Assembly (NCBI RefSeq): GCF_900143015.1
Contig: NZ_FSRT01000001.1
Coordinates: 620,001-684,000 of the forward strand
Length of the DNA stretch: 64,000 nt
From: Fibrobacter sp. UWB11
GTDB taxonomy: Bacteria > Fibrobacterota > Fibrobacteria > Fibrobacterales > Fibrobacteraceae
Direction: 5' to 3'
Part shown: positions 1 to 7,993 of the stretch, one piece after another
Layout: the number at the start of each line of letters is the position of its first letter
How positions within the stretch are numbered: position 1 is the stretch's first letter
Translations under genes and position numbers: made by a program
Notes under the pieces: generated by a model
Database searches by the model: none
The model's input: the letters and a program-made list of their open reading frames with translations, nothing else
Told to the model about the DNA's origin: nothing

Positions 1-11
1 AAATCAGAAAG

Positions 12-356
12 ATGCAGGATCCCGATGATTTAGATTTTTTTCTCGAAAATAGCCGTCGAGGTCGTCTTGGGCGCACCTATAGCGCGGGGTATCTTGATCC
101 CACCGTAAGTGAAGCGGATTATTTAAAGAAGGTCTTGTCCGTCAAACAATCTGTGGCGAATGGGACTGTGCCGTGGGACACTTGTCTGTTTGCTAGTAAC
201 GCTTTTCATAAAGATGTCCTAAATCGTGTAAAACAGAAGGACCCAACATTCAAAGGCGACAGAAATCAAGCGATGTTGTTGCTTTCTAACGAAGAATTGG
301 CGGAATGTGTTCATCGTTTTTATGCGAGTAAAGGACTCAAGGGTCGTAAACGGTAA
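12..356 (+). CDS. Hypothetical protein, possibly the 3' part of a longer gene
   Basis: An ORF of 114 residues that I do not recognise. It is hydrophilic, has no signal peptide or membrane segment, and ends in a basic tail (KGLKGRKR). The first ATG is at 12, but the frame is open to the window edge and there is no convincing ribosome-binding site before it, so the real start may lie outside the window and this could be a C-terminal fragment. About 227 nt without a gene separate it from the next CDS. It belongs to the same low-GC accessory stretch as the following genes; no function is inferred. Confidence 0.5.
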   Translation: MQDPDDLDFFLENSRRGRLGRTYSAGYLDPTVSEADYLKKVLSVKQSVANGTVPWDTCLFASNAFHKDVLNRVKQKDPTFKGDRNQAMLLLSNEELAECVHRFYASKGLKGRKR

Positions 357-540
357 TTATATTAAAAGAGGATGTTTGACAGGAACAGTATCTCGAAACC
401 TCGTCCTTCCAAGTTGGAATATTCCCTTTCCCTTTGCAATTTGGTTCAAAAACGCCAATTTCGCTACAAAATCAAGCTCTTTTGTAAACTTCCTGTACGT
501 TCAGTTTGCATTTAAGTTATTTTCAAATTGGACATATTAG

Positions 541-559
541 AGAGTTTTGCAGAAACTCT
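541..559 (+). promoter_or_regulatory. Hairpin in the leader of the 584 gene
   Basis: Perfect 7-bp inverted repeat AGAGTTT (541-547) and AAACTCT (553-559) with a 5-nt loop, about 25 nt before the start codon at 584 and just ahead of its GAGAGG ribosome-binding site. It has no T-tract, so it is not an obvious terminator; it could be an operator or a leader stem. Apart from this, 357-583 shows no gene. Confidence 0.4.
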
Positions 560-583
560 AAACACTCGTTATGAGAGGTTGTT

Positions 584-1378
584 ATGGCTAAAAGAAATCA
601 AGAAGCGAAAAAGCAGAAAACTATAAAATATGGAACAGAAAAAGCTAAAGAATATCTTGATACGATTGATTGTCTTCGAAAGAATAGGCCTCGAATTGAA
701 GAAAAAGAAAGACAATCAGACATTCTGTTTATAACAGGATGCACGAGCGATAAAGATGGTCGCGATGGTGAATTGCCTGCTTTTGAACGATATGTTGGAG
801 GTGCTTCTGTTGGAATACTCAAATTTTTTTCCAAATTCGTTGAAGAAAAAAAACGCCCTTTTGACCTATACGTTCTATCTGCGGGCTATGGGTTTATTCC
901 TGCCGAAGCTGATATTCAAAAATATGACATTTCGTTTAACAATGTTGATGCTAAATTGCGTAGCGAAATGGCTCAAAGCCGGCATTTGAACTTGAGTGCA
1001 GATTTTCGATCACTCCTTGAAAAAAAATACAAATTGATTATTTTGCGTTTGGGGCCTAAATACATTGATGCTCTTAATAAAGCCGTAAAAAATGATAATG
1101 TGAAATTTTACGAACTCCCTAACGAAACACATGTTTTTTACTTAAAACCCAAATCTACGGACCAGATTTTGTTTCAGGCGAAATCAACACAAACTCATTC
1201 CATTAAGCCATTAGAAATTTACGGCTCAGAAGTAAAAAAAATATCGGGTAGCAAACTCCTCAATGATGCTCAGGATTCATTATGGTGCAAATTCTTTGAT
1301 AAAAACCAATGCATGTCTACGGATGAAATTATCCAAAAAATCAACGATGCAAAAAACGTGGAGGATCTATTGAAATGA
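584..1378 (+). CDS. YaaA/DUF6884-like protein, candidate defence component
   Basis: A 264-residue soluble protein with a basic N-terminus. After an Ile-rich strand (ILFITGCTSDKDG, about residues 47-60) comes the segment YVLSAGYGFIPAEADIQKYD (about 98-117), which resembles the 'SA-YG--------YD' core of YaaA/DUF6884-type proteins. That family link is from memory and is tentative. The start ATG is preceded by GAGAGG. The stop codon overlaps the next start as ATGA (1375-1378), so it is translationally coupled to the GIY-YIG protein, and the two probably work together. I infer a nucleic-acid-related, possibly defence role from the partner and the island; the reaction is unknown. Confidence 0.6.
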   Translation: MAKRNQEAKKQKTIKYGTEKAKEYLDTIDCLRKNRPRIEEKERQSDILFITGCTSDKDGRDGELPAFERYVGGASVGILKFFSKFVEEKKRPFDLYVLSAGYGFIPAEADIQKYDISFNNVDAKLRSEMAQSRHLNLSADFRSLLEKKYKLIILRLGPKYIDALNKAVKNDNVKFYELPNETHVFYLKPKSTDQILFQAKSTQTHSIKPLEIYGSEVKKISGSKLLNDAQDSLWCKFFDKNQCMSTDEIIQKINDAKNVEDLLK

Positions 1379-2115
1379 ATACAGAAAAGAAAGACACCAA
1401 GGAGCTTTGCTTGAAAATTCATGAGTTTTTTAGTAAGCTTCCAAAATACAAAATGGCGGACATAAAAATCGCCCAGCAAAATAACAGGGGTATTATTGGT
1501 GGAGTTTACGTTATGTTCGAGGAGGGGGAAGACTATCATGGCTATTCACGGATTACCCGCATTGGGACCCATCAAGCGGATAAAAAAACTGCTCCGGACA
1601 TTCCTGATAAAAGCCAATCTGTATGGAAAAGAATGATGCAGCATTATGGCAATATGAAAAGTTTATTAGGAAGAAAGGATGGAAGCATCTTTAGAAAAAA
1701 CATAGGCATTGCTATGTTGCAAAAAAGTAGGGATTCATACATTGAAGCGTGGCTGTTTGATCGCACTTCTCGTGCCAATAGAGAAAAATATGATTCCGAC
1801 AAATCTAAAGTTCCTTACAATAAAGAAAAACAAGATAAAATTGAGGCGAAAGTAAGCGATTATATACGCAATAAAATCAGTTTTGTTGTTATTCCCATCA
1901 ATAATCGAAAAAAGAGACATGATTTTGAATATGGGTTGATTTCGGCGATTTGCCAAGCTTCTGATTTTTATCCTAGCAAAAATTGGCTTGGAAACTTTAA
2001 TGATAAGGAAAAGATAAAACAAAGTCATATGTGGGTCTCTGATGGAATAGATGATGAGCCTGTTACAGATGATGAATTTGAAGAAATTAAGCAATGCTGT
2101 AAATCCTTTAGGTAA
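1375..2115 (+). CDS. GIY-YIG-type nuclease domain protein
   Basis: 246 residues. The GIY-like strand is GGVYVMFEEG (residues 42-51). The YIG-like strand is RITRIGTH (59-66). The conserved Arg/His segment is VWKRMMQHYG (83-92), followed by GSIFRKNIGIAML, and a Glu in HDFEYGLISAI (about 182-192) could be the metal ligand. This arrangement fits a divergent GIY-YIG endonuclease rather than the UvrC or homing-enzyme types. The gene overlaps the upstream gene by ATGA, so the two should be made in a fixed ratio. DNA cleavage is inferred from the family; the target is unknown. The pair sits beside an AddAB-like machine, which suits a defence island. Confidence 0.6.
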   Translation: MNTEKKDTKELCLKIHEFFSKLPKYKMADIKIAQQNNRGIIGGVYVMFEEGEDYHGYSRITRIGTHQADKKTAPDIPDKSQSVWKRMMQHYGNMKSLLGRKDGSIFRKNIGIAMLQKSRDSYIEAWLFDRTSRANREKYDSDKSKVPYNKEKQDKIEAKVSDYIRNKISFVVIPINNRKKRHDFEYGLISAICQASDFYPSKNWLGNFNDKEKIKQSHMWVSDGIDDEPVTDDEFEEIKQCCKSFR

Positions 2116-2127
2116 AATATGAATTTT

Positions 2128-2164
2128 TAGCGACTGTATTTGTCGTATGTCTTTTATACATTTA
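2128..2164 (+). promoter_or_regulatory. Island operator/promoter A (21-bp dyad plus -10 element)
   Basis: A dyad at 2128-2148 (core GCGAC-N7-GTCGT) is followed 6 nt later by TATACATTTA (2155-2164). The same two-part arrangement recurs at 3350-3386 and 4181-4215. The dyad lies where the -35 box would be, so a bound protein could repress or activate. It controls the small-gene/phosphoesterase operon. Confidence 0.6.
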
Positions 2165-2190
2165 TCCGTAGAAACAAAAAGAGGTTTTCT

Positions 2191-2280
2191 ATGGTATGTT
2201 ATAGTGTTCCTAAAATTTCAGGGGATGAAATAATATGTTTGCCCGACATCGGTCAAATTCAATCAAGGGAATCTCTATGA
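2191..2280 (+). CDS. 29-aa leader ORF coupled to the next gene
   Basis: A short ORF (begins MVCYSVPKIS) lies downstream of operator A. It has an AGAGG ribosome-binding site 6 nt before its ATG. Its stop overlaps the next start as ATGA (2277-2280). The position between the promoter and a chain of overlapping genes suggests a translated leader or a very small protein. No family is recognisable, and the support is the ribosome-binding site and the coupling only. Confidence 0.45.
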   Translation: MVCYSVPKISGDEIICLPDIGQIQSRESL

Positions 2281-2483
2281 CACAAAAAGAACTAATTGAC
2301 AAGGTCCATGCCGAAATAACCGGCAAGGAGACATTTAAAGAAATAATCCATCGACTTACCGATGCTATTATGCAAGATGGCGAGAACAATCTGAAAGTAT
2401 TGTTTTTTCGTTTAGAACCAGCCTCATCGGCGTATGTTCACACGTATCCTGACGATATTTCGGACGGCCCTTGGAATGTTTAA
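2277..2483 (+). CDS. Small hypothetical protein (68 aa)
   Basis: Starts at the ATG in the ATGA overlap, giving MTQKELIDKVHAEITGKETF and so on. A start 42 nt upstream in the same frame would lie inside the leader ORF and has no ribosome-binding site, while AAGGGA precedes this one. The protein is mostly helical and mildly acidic, without membrane segments, and unrecognised. Its 3' end overlaps the next small ORF by 8 nt. It is second in the operon behind operator A. Confidence 0.55.
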   Translation: MTQKELIDKVHAEITGKETFKEIIHRLTDAIMQDGENNLKVLFFRLEPASSAYVHTYPDDISDGPWNV

Positions 2484-2613
2484 AAAGGGGCTGAAATGCA
2501 AGAAGATAAAAAAAGCCGAAAAAGCGTCCGGAGAGTTTGATAAAGATACGCTGTCCGCTGGAACCTGCTCTGAACAAGCCGAATGGGCGGGGATGACAGA
2601 TTATGGCTTGTGA
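2476..2613 (+). CDS. Small hypothetical protein (45 aa), lysine-rich N-terminus
   Basis: A short ORF with a basic N-terminal third (MFKKGLKCKKIKKAEKAS) and an acidic C-terminus ending AEWAGMTDYGL. It overlaps the preceding gene by 8 nt and the metallophosphoesterase start by 11 nt, the pattern expected of a coupled operon. It has no strong ribosome-binding site of its own. No family is recognised; it could be a peptide that couples translation into the phosphoesterase. Confidence 0.45.
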   Translation: MFKKGLKCKKIKKAEKASGEFDKDTLSAGTCSEQAEWAGMTDYGL

Positions 2614-3340
2614 GAAGTGCGCTGAACGACAATTATGGATTTGCGGGGATATTCACGGCGATTTGTCTGGGTTAGTTCGGAATGCTGTGAATTGCGGGAT
2701 GTCGCACGCCGATATCCTGGTTGTCGGTGATTTTGGTGCAGGTTTTGGCCGCCCGAAATCGATGGATGTCGCTTACGGCAAAGTGTGTACCACGCTAGAG
2801 AAAAATGACATTTGCATATACACGATTCGCGGCAATCATGATAATCCTGCGTTTTTTGATGGTTTGCATGATTTTGAATGGCTGCATTTTTTGTCGGACC
2901 ACCGCATAATTGAACTTTGCGGCAAGAGAATTTACCCTATCGGTGGGGCTGTTTCTGCCGACATAGATTTTGTTGATCCTCTAATCCGCAAATCACGGCG
3001 AATGATAAACGATACCCTAATCAGGATGGGCTCTTCTAAACGCATCTGGTGGCCTGATGAGGCTCCTGTGCCGATTGTTGAAAGTTTCTCCACTGCTGTA
3101 GATGTTGTTGCGTCGCACGAGGCTCCGCTTTCGTTTGCACCGCCCCTTGTGCGGGCCGATTATGTGCGAGATGTAACTTGGCAGAAGATTGTTGAGTCGC
3201 GCAAGTACTTGGATTATGTTTTGCAAACGGTCAAGCCGATCTTGTGGTTTTACGGGCATTATCATTGCTGTTATGAGGGAAATTATCAAAAAACACATTA
3301 TCGCTGCCTCGATATTGCTGAAATGACGCGGATTGTTTGA
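2603..3340 (+). CDS. Calcineurin-like metallophosphoesterase
   Basis: 245 residues carrying the complete metallophosphoesterase metal-site series in order: GDIHGD (about 15-20), GDFG (about 47-50), GNHDN (about 80-84), SHEAP (about 170-174) and GHYH (about 219-222). These supply the Asp, His and Asn ligands for two metals. The enzyme should hydrolyse a phosphomonoester or phosphodiester; the substrate cannot be read from sequence. It has no signal peptide, so it acts in the cytoplasm. It is the last and largest gene of the operon behind operator A, after three tiny overlapping ORFs. In this setting a nucleotide-signal or nucleic-acid end-processing role is possible, but that is inference. Confidence 0.8.
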   Translation: MACEKCAERQLWICGDIHGDLSGLVRNAVNCGMSHADILVVGDFGAGFGRPKSMDVAYGKVCTTLEKNDICIYTIRGNHDNPAFFDGLHDFEWLHFLSDHRIIELCGKRIYPIGGAVSADIDFVDPLIRKSRRMINDTLIRMGSSKRIWWPDEAPVPIVESFSTAVDVVASHEAPLSFAPPLVRADYVRDVTWQKIVESRKYLDYVLQTVKPILWFYGHYHCCYEGNYQKTHYRCLDIAEMTRIV

Positions 3341-3349
3341 AGTTGTAAC

Positions 3350-3386
3350 ATGCGTCAACATCTGTCGCATAGCGTGTATATATTTA
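3350..3386 (+). promoter_or_regulatory. Island operator/promoter B (best dyad copy)
   Basis: The dyad at 3350-3370 has perfect outer arms ATGCG and CGCAT, with seven of ten base pairs matched across 21 bp. TATATATTTA follows at 3377-3386, 6 nt away. It drives the 247-aa gene at 3413, which has an AAGGAG ribosome-binding site. Confidence 0.65.
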
Positions 3387-3412
3387 CGGATAACACTTAA
3401 CAAGGAGTCGCT

Positions 3413-4156
3413 ATGAATCGTAATATATACATGCTTGCAAGGCGTACGGACTGGAAGGTTCTTGAAAATTTTTACAAGGATCTCGGAGACGATGGCTTGA
3501 AAAAAGTCGAGAAAATGAAGCGATTTCGCGACGCTAAATACGACGAGAATGCCGATGAGCCTGGTTCCGCGCATGATATGCGTTATGCAGCTGTGAACTG
3601 GGAATTTCTAATCGATCGCTATGTAGTGCAGGGATTGAAATTTGTCTGGACAGATGAAAATCTTGACAAGTTGATTCGGCTCGATCAGCACATCCGCAAA
3701 CTAGAATATGAAATGTACCAAAAATTCATCGAGATCAAGCAGAATCTGGACGGCCTCATTGCGCAGGGATTTGATGTTTACAAAGATTACCAGGTTACAG
3801 GCGAAATCCGTTACGATGCGCTTTATATCGATGACGATGAACACAAACAGAAATACGACTGGATTTGCGAGTTGCTACAGGGTTATGCGGATATGCGTGC
3901 ACTCAATAGCTTCTCCTTTGGCGATGGGCAAGAACCAGAAGACCCGCGTAATAGCGAAAATTACATTTTCGAAGGAAAAAAGGGAAAATGTCAAAGAAGG
4001 AGTGAATGGCTAAATTACGATTATTTCGTAAAAAACGGAATGACTGCATTCCTTTATCACTTAATGGTTGATTTAAGTCATAGTCTCTATTCGTACAATG
4101 ACATCGTGAATATGGACCTGAGGTGTTTTTACATCAACTATGATATTTCTTTTTAG
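3413..4156 (+). CDS. Hypothetical protein of the WYL-associated island
   Basis: A 247-residue soluble, charged protein I do not recognise. It has helical N-terminal segments (VLENFYKDLGDD, KKVEKMKRFRD), a central helical stretch (IRKLEYEMYQKFIEIKQNLD, about 94-113) and an aromatic C-terminus. It has no signal peptide. The start is supported by AAGGAG five nt before the ATG and by operator B. It is a single-gene unit between the phosphoesterase operon and the WYL regulator. Sharing the operator suggests it is induced together with them. Function unknown. Confidence 0.6.
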   Translation: MNRNIYMLARRTDWKVLENFYKDLGDDGLKKVEKMKRFRDAKYDENADEPGSAHDMRYAAVNWEFLIDRYVVQGLKFVWTDENLDKLIRLDQHIRKLEYEMYQKFIEIKQNLDGLIAQGFDVYKDYQVTGEIRYDALYIDDDEHKQKYDWICELLQGYADMRALNSFSFGDGQEPEDPRNSENYIFEGKKGKCQRRSEWLNYDYFVKNGMTAFLYHLMVDLSHSLYSYNDIVNMDLRCFYINYDISF

Positions 4157-4180
4157 GAGTAAACGATAGGAATAAAAACT

Positions 4181-4215
4181 ATGCGACGCTATTTGTCATA
4201 TTTTATATATATTTA
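4181..4215 (+). promoter_or_regulatory. Island operator/promoter C, upstream of the WYL regulator
   Basis: The dyad at 4181-4201 (ATGCGAC left arm, GTCATAT right arm) is followed 4 nt later by TATATATTTA (4206-4215). It lies directly upstream of the WYL-domain gene, so autoregulation is likely. Comparing copies A, B and C gives the consensus ATGCGAC-N7-GTCGCAT. Confidence 0.65.
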
Positions 4216-4240
4216 ATGGAAAATAAATCCAGGAGAAAAT

Positions 4241-5251
4241 ATGGCAGATATGACTCGCGGCGAAAGGACGGTGCAACTCTTTGCGAAGGTGATTTCAAAC
4301 CCTGACAAGAAATTTACCGTTAGCGATTTGATGACTTCGTTTGAAATTCCCGAGGGCGAACGTCGCAATGTTCAGCGTGACATGAGGTTCCTTTCGGAAA
4401 TGGATGGCGGTCGCTATATTGCTGTTGAAACGGTGGGGCGCACGGCTTATTATACTTCGGCACTCCGCAATGCAGAAAGGCTCCTGTTCCCGAACTTCGA
4501 AAACACGATGCTGCATTTCGTATTTCTGAAACGAATTGCGAACATTTATCCGGCTACTAGCGAAATCATCTCGCAACTTCTGGAACGCATCGAAAAAAGT
4601 TTGCCGCATAGTGAACAGAAGTCGCTCCAGTTGCTTGGTGATGCTCTAAACACCAAAATTCTTTTTATGGGTGCTCCGCCGGATTTTGAAGAGGATTCCA
4701 GTGAAAAAATCCGGATTATTTTGCAGGCCGTTCACGAACATCGCAAAATCGATGTGACCTACAAAACGGAAGATGGTGAAAGACAATCGACCCGAATCCC
4801 GCTAATGATCATCATCTACGAAGATGACCTCTATGTGGGTTGCCAACGACAGGACGGCGATACCTATACGCTCAAGTTCCGCCGAATCAAGAATGTCAAG
4901 CTGTCAAAAGAACCATTTGTCGAAGACCCAAAGGTCCTTGACAAACTCCGCAAACAGGTGATGTCTGGGGTGGTGTTGATGGGGAGCCAGGAGCCGAAAC
5001 TTGAAGATATAGAGATTGAGTTCAAGAGCCGGACAATCCTTTATCTCGACGAAAATCCGTTTAACCGCTCCATGCGAATCGGCAAGCCGAAAAACGGAAA
5101 GGTTACGGTGAAACTGAAAGCCGAAATAAATAATCTCTTGTTCAACTGGATCGTTTCTTTTACGGATGCTGCTTGCGTTAAAAAGCCGGTCTCTTTACGT
5201 AATCGTCTCAGAAACTACGCTAAATTTTTAATGGAAAATTACGGGGAGTAA
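4241..5251 (+). CDS. WYL-domain transcriptional regulator
   Basis: 336 residues. The N-terminal winged helix-turn-helix lies at about 5-70 (RTVQLFAKVISNP, then KFTVSDLM and RNVQRDMRFL). The WYL domain lies at about 160-225 (HRKIDVTYKT, then RIPLMIIIYEDDLYVGCQ and LKFRRIKNV), and a WCX-like C-terminal region follows to about 330. WYL domains sense ligands, often nucleic acids or nucleotides, and WYL repressors of the BrxR/CapW type control phage-defence operons. The gene has AGGAG before its ATG and sits immediately upstream of the AddB-like/AddA-like pair, with which it is probably cotranscribed (54-nt gap, no clear promoter in it). The shared dyad at 2128, 3350 and 4181 is its most likely target. 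Confidence 0.85.
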   Translation: MADMTRGERTVQLFAKVISNPDKKFTVSDLMTSFEIPEGERRNVQRDMRFLSEMDGGRYIAVETVGRTAYYTSALRNAERLLFPNFENTMLHFVFLKRIANIYPATSEIISQLLERIEKSLPHSEQKSLQLLGDALNTKILFMGAPPDFEEDSSEKIRIILQAVHEHRKIDVTYKTEDGERQSTRIPLMIIIYEDDLYVGCQRQDGDTYTLKFRRIKNVKLSKEPFVEDPKVLDKLRKQVMSGVVLMGSQEPKLEDIEIEFKSRTILYLDENPFNRSMRIGKPKNGKVTVKLKAEINNLLFNWIVSFTDAACVKKPVSLRNRLRNYAKFLMENYGE

Positions 5252-5305
5252 TTTTTGCCGTTTTTGTAAAAAACACAGTATTTTATAACAAAAGGGGATT
5301 TCAAT

Positions 5306-7993
5306 ATGAATGTGTATTATAATCCAGCGTACAGTGGTTTTGTCTATACGGGATTGACGGATGGTCAGGTCTTTTTTAATTCAACAGTATGCAATACGAA
5401 TTCGCTTGTTGACTTGATTGCCCTTCATGCGGGTGTGGATTTCCCGGTGGCATCAAATATTGACCGTATCCTTGATTACTACAAGGCGATGTTGGAATAC
5501 AATAAAGTTAATCCAGGTAATCTTTTTGAAAAATCTTTTAAGGTTGATAGTTTTAATACGGCAAAGGAATGCTTAAAGTGGCGTGACGCGATGATACTTG
5601 CTGGGTGGCAACCTGGTAAAAATGATGTATCGGAGCGTATGAAGGTCTTTGCAGGGATCGAGAAGAACTTCCATTCCATTTCCAATGGCGAAAAATTGCT
5701 GCGTATAATAGAAACGGTTGAGAAAGGCTGCAATTTGCCTGAGAATTTGGAAATTATTACGCCGTTTGATTACGCTTGCTTTAAACCGGCTGAAGTTTAT
5801 CTTTTGGAGGCGTTGAAAAAGAGAATTGGTGATGATAAAGTTCATTCCAACAATAATCTCCCGCAGAATTCCAACAATCTCCGCAAAGTCGCCAATATCT
5901 TAGTTGAAAACAAGCCTGATGCAATATCGCTTGACGGCGACAAATCCTTGGAACTTCTTTGTTTTGCTGAAAAGAAAGAGGCTCTTCAATATCTAAGTCA
6001 GCTTAATGCGGATGATTATTCTGTTTGGATAAACAGGGATAACCGCGCTTTTGACAACTATTTGATTCAAGTTCAGAAGCCGACATGTGGCTCCAGCGAT
6101 AAAGGTGTCAGCCAAATTTCGGAATTGCCAATCATTGGACTTGCGCTTTTTACTAGACCTCTGAACTTGAACGCCATTATCAACTGGTTGACTGTTCCTA
6201 AGAGCCCTCTTAGCACAAAGTTTAGGAATGAACTTATTAATGCAATCGTTAGTAGCGGTGGATATTTCAATGATGCATGTCGTAAGTGCCTCCGCGAAGC
6301 TGAGGATAAAGATAAAGAACGGATTAAGTATTTCCTTCCAGATATTTCGAAACCAAAAGAAGCGATTAGTGACAATCCAATTAAAAAGTCGGTAATTCTC
6401 GATTATGTAAAACAGCTTTCTCAATGGATTAATGCTAATCTACACATGGAGATGAATGGTTTTGAAAAGAATCACTTGACGGGGGCTCAGTCGATATGTT
6501 CTGCAATGGCGCGAATATTGGAACTGATTGATGCCGATGAAGTTTCTTATGATGATTTGATTTTGAATTTTGATTCCATTTCGACAGAAATAGAATCTGA
6601 ACTTTCTGAAAGTAAGGTTGGTTGCCAGAATCTCATTTCTTCGAGTTCCAATATTGCCTCGCTTGCCGACTCTACGATTTGGTGCGATTTTTACAATTCT
6701 GATGAAATGGCTCTGTCATACGACTTCCTTTTGCCTCAAGAAAAAGAGGCTCTGAAGGAAAATGTGTGGACGAGTGAAAACGAGCAGAAATTTAATCGTT
6801 TGAATAAGTTGTTGCCATTCTTGCTTACCCAAAACAAGCTGACCTTGGTTACTGTGAAAAAGGATGGCACAAAGGATGTTGTTAAAGATCCGATTTTGAT
6901 TCGTCTTGAAAAGAATATGGACAAGGAATTGACAAAAGAATCGTTGTCATTAAAACAGACTTTGGGTATTTCAACGGAAGCGATTGAACAATTCAATAAT
7001 CGTCATCAGAATGAAGATGGAACGATTCGTTTTGAACGAAAAGATTTGGTATCGTTTCCTCAAACAGAAAGTTTTAGTTCCATTTCAACCTTGATTGACA
7101 ATCCGTTTGATTATGTTTTTAACAAAGTTATAAAATTGAGAAAGTTGGGAAGTGCTGCTATGTCAGCTGTGTTCACAACAAAGGGTACGGTTGCTCATGC
7201 TATTATTGCAAAATTATTTGACCCAGAAAAAGGAGGTTCTCCAGCTGCAATAAGGAATCGTATTGATTCTGATTTTGACAAGGTCTTTGATGAGACTGTT
7301 CTTGAATGTGGTGGAATTCTTTTGCAACCAGAAAATCTTTCCGAAAAAAATGTTTTTAAGAAAGATATGAATAGTTGCGTAATAAAGCTGTGCAATTTTA
7401 TTGAAAAAAATGGCCTGAGTGTTGTTGCATGCGAAAAAGAATATAAAGATGTTCTGCTTCCGGAATTTGAATCTCAAGAAATTCTTTTTGACGGCTTCAT
7501 AGACATGCTTTTGGAAGATCAATCTGGTAAAACGGTCATTTTTGACTTTAAGTATTCTCCCAAGAAGGACAAATACGAAAAATGGATAAAGAACAACAAG
7601 TCCATGCAACTTGCCCTCTATAAAGGCTTGGTGGAAAGGACTTCTGATAAAAATGTCAAGGCCAAAGCGTACGTACTTTTACCCGATATTAAAGTCATTA
7701 CTGCTGCTGATTTGATTGGAGCCTCTTTTAAAACGAATGTTGAACGAGAGGGAGATTTGCTTGAAGAAATGAGCAATTCCTATGAATACCGCAAAGTGCA
7801 AATCAAAAACGGCATTGTTGAAGATGGTGAAGGTCTGATTTTCCCTCAGGATGATGTTAAAATATCTTATGCGCTTGATATGGGGAAAAAAACTCTTGTC
7901 CCTTTGGATGCTGAAGAAAAACTCAAAAATAAAACTTGGGAAAAAACTCCTAACACTTACAGCGATTACGCATTTTTTAAGGCAGGTAAATAA
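5306..7993 (+). CDS. AddB-like PD-(D/E)XK nuclease subunit
   Basis: 895 residues, shorter than typical AddB (about 1,100-1,200). The C-terminal RecB-type nuclease is clear: GTVAHAIIAKLF (His in motif I), the metal-binding Asp in FDGFIDML (D729), then IFDFKYSP (D747 and K749) and a Q-x3-Y segment (MQLALYKGLV). SFSSISTLIDNPFDYVF matches the segment before the nuclease domain of AddB, but the iron-sulphur cysteines of classical AddB are not visible. The N-terminal two thirds would be the inactivated helicase-like part, and I see no Walker A there. Its stop TAA shares one base with the next start (7993). It probably forms a heterodimer with the AddA-like protein. GGGG precedes the start. Confidence 0.75.
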   Translation: MNVYYNPAYSGFVYTGLTDGQVFFNSTVCNTNSLVDLIALHAGVDFPVASNIDRILDYYKAMLEYNKVNPGNLFEKSFKVDSFNTAKECLKWRDAMILAGWQPGKNDVSERMKVFAGIEKNFHSISNGEKLLRIIETVEKGCNLPENLEIITPFDYACFKPAEVYLLEALKKRIGDDKVHSNNNLPQNSNNLRKVANILVENKPDAISLDGDKSLELLCFAEKKEALQYLSQLNADDYSVWINRDNRAFDNYLIQVQKPTCGSSDKGVSQISELPIIGLALFTRPLNLNAIINWLTVPKSPLSTKFRNELINAIVSSGGYFNDACRKCLREAEDKDKERIKYFLPDISKPKEAISDNPIKKSVILDYVKQLSQWINANLHMEMNGFEKNHLTGAQSICSAMARILELIDADEVSYDDLILNFDSISTEIESELSESKVGCQNLISSSSNIASLADSTIWCDFYNSDEMALSYDFLLPQEKEALKENVWTSENEQKFNRLNKLLPFLLTQNKLTLVTVKKDGTKDVVKDPILIRLEKNMDKELTKESLSLKQTLGISTEAIEQFNNRHQNEDGTIRFERKDLVSFPQTESFSSISTLIDNPFDYVFNKVIKLRKLGSAAMSAVFTTKGTVAHAIIAKLFDPEKGGSPAAIRNRIDSDFDKVFDETVLECGGILLQPENLSEKNVFKKDMNSCVIKLCNFIEKNGLSVVACEKEYKDVLLPEFESQEILFDGFIDMLLEDQSGKTVIFDFKYSPKKDKYEKWIKNNKSMQLALYKGLVERTSDKNVKAKAYVLLPDIKVITAADLIGASFKTNVEREGDLLEEMSNSYEYRKVQIKNGIVEDGEGLIFPQDDVKISYALDMGKKTLVPLDAEEKLKNKTWEKTPNTYSDYAFFKAGK

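Noticed and set aside
307-540. A 77-codon plus-strand frame after the first gene
   Set aside because: It begins inside the 12-356 gene, has no ribosome-binding site and a random-looking composition.
5252-5305. A fourth copy of the island operator before the AddB-like gene
   Set aside because: The 54-nt gap has a GCCGT ... TTTTGT string, but it lacks the GTCG arm; cotranscription with the WYL gene is more likely.
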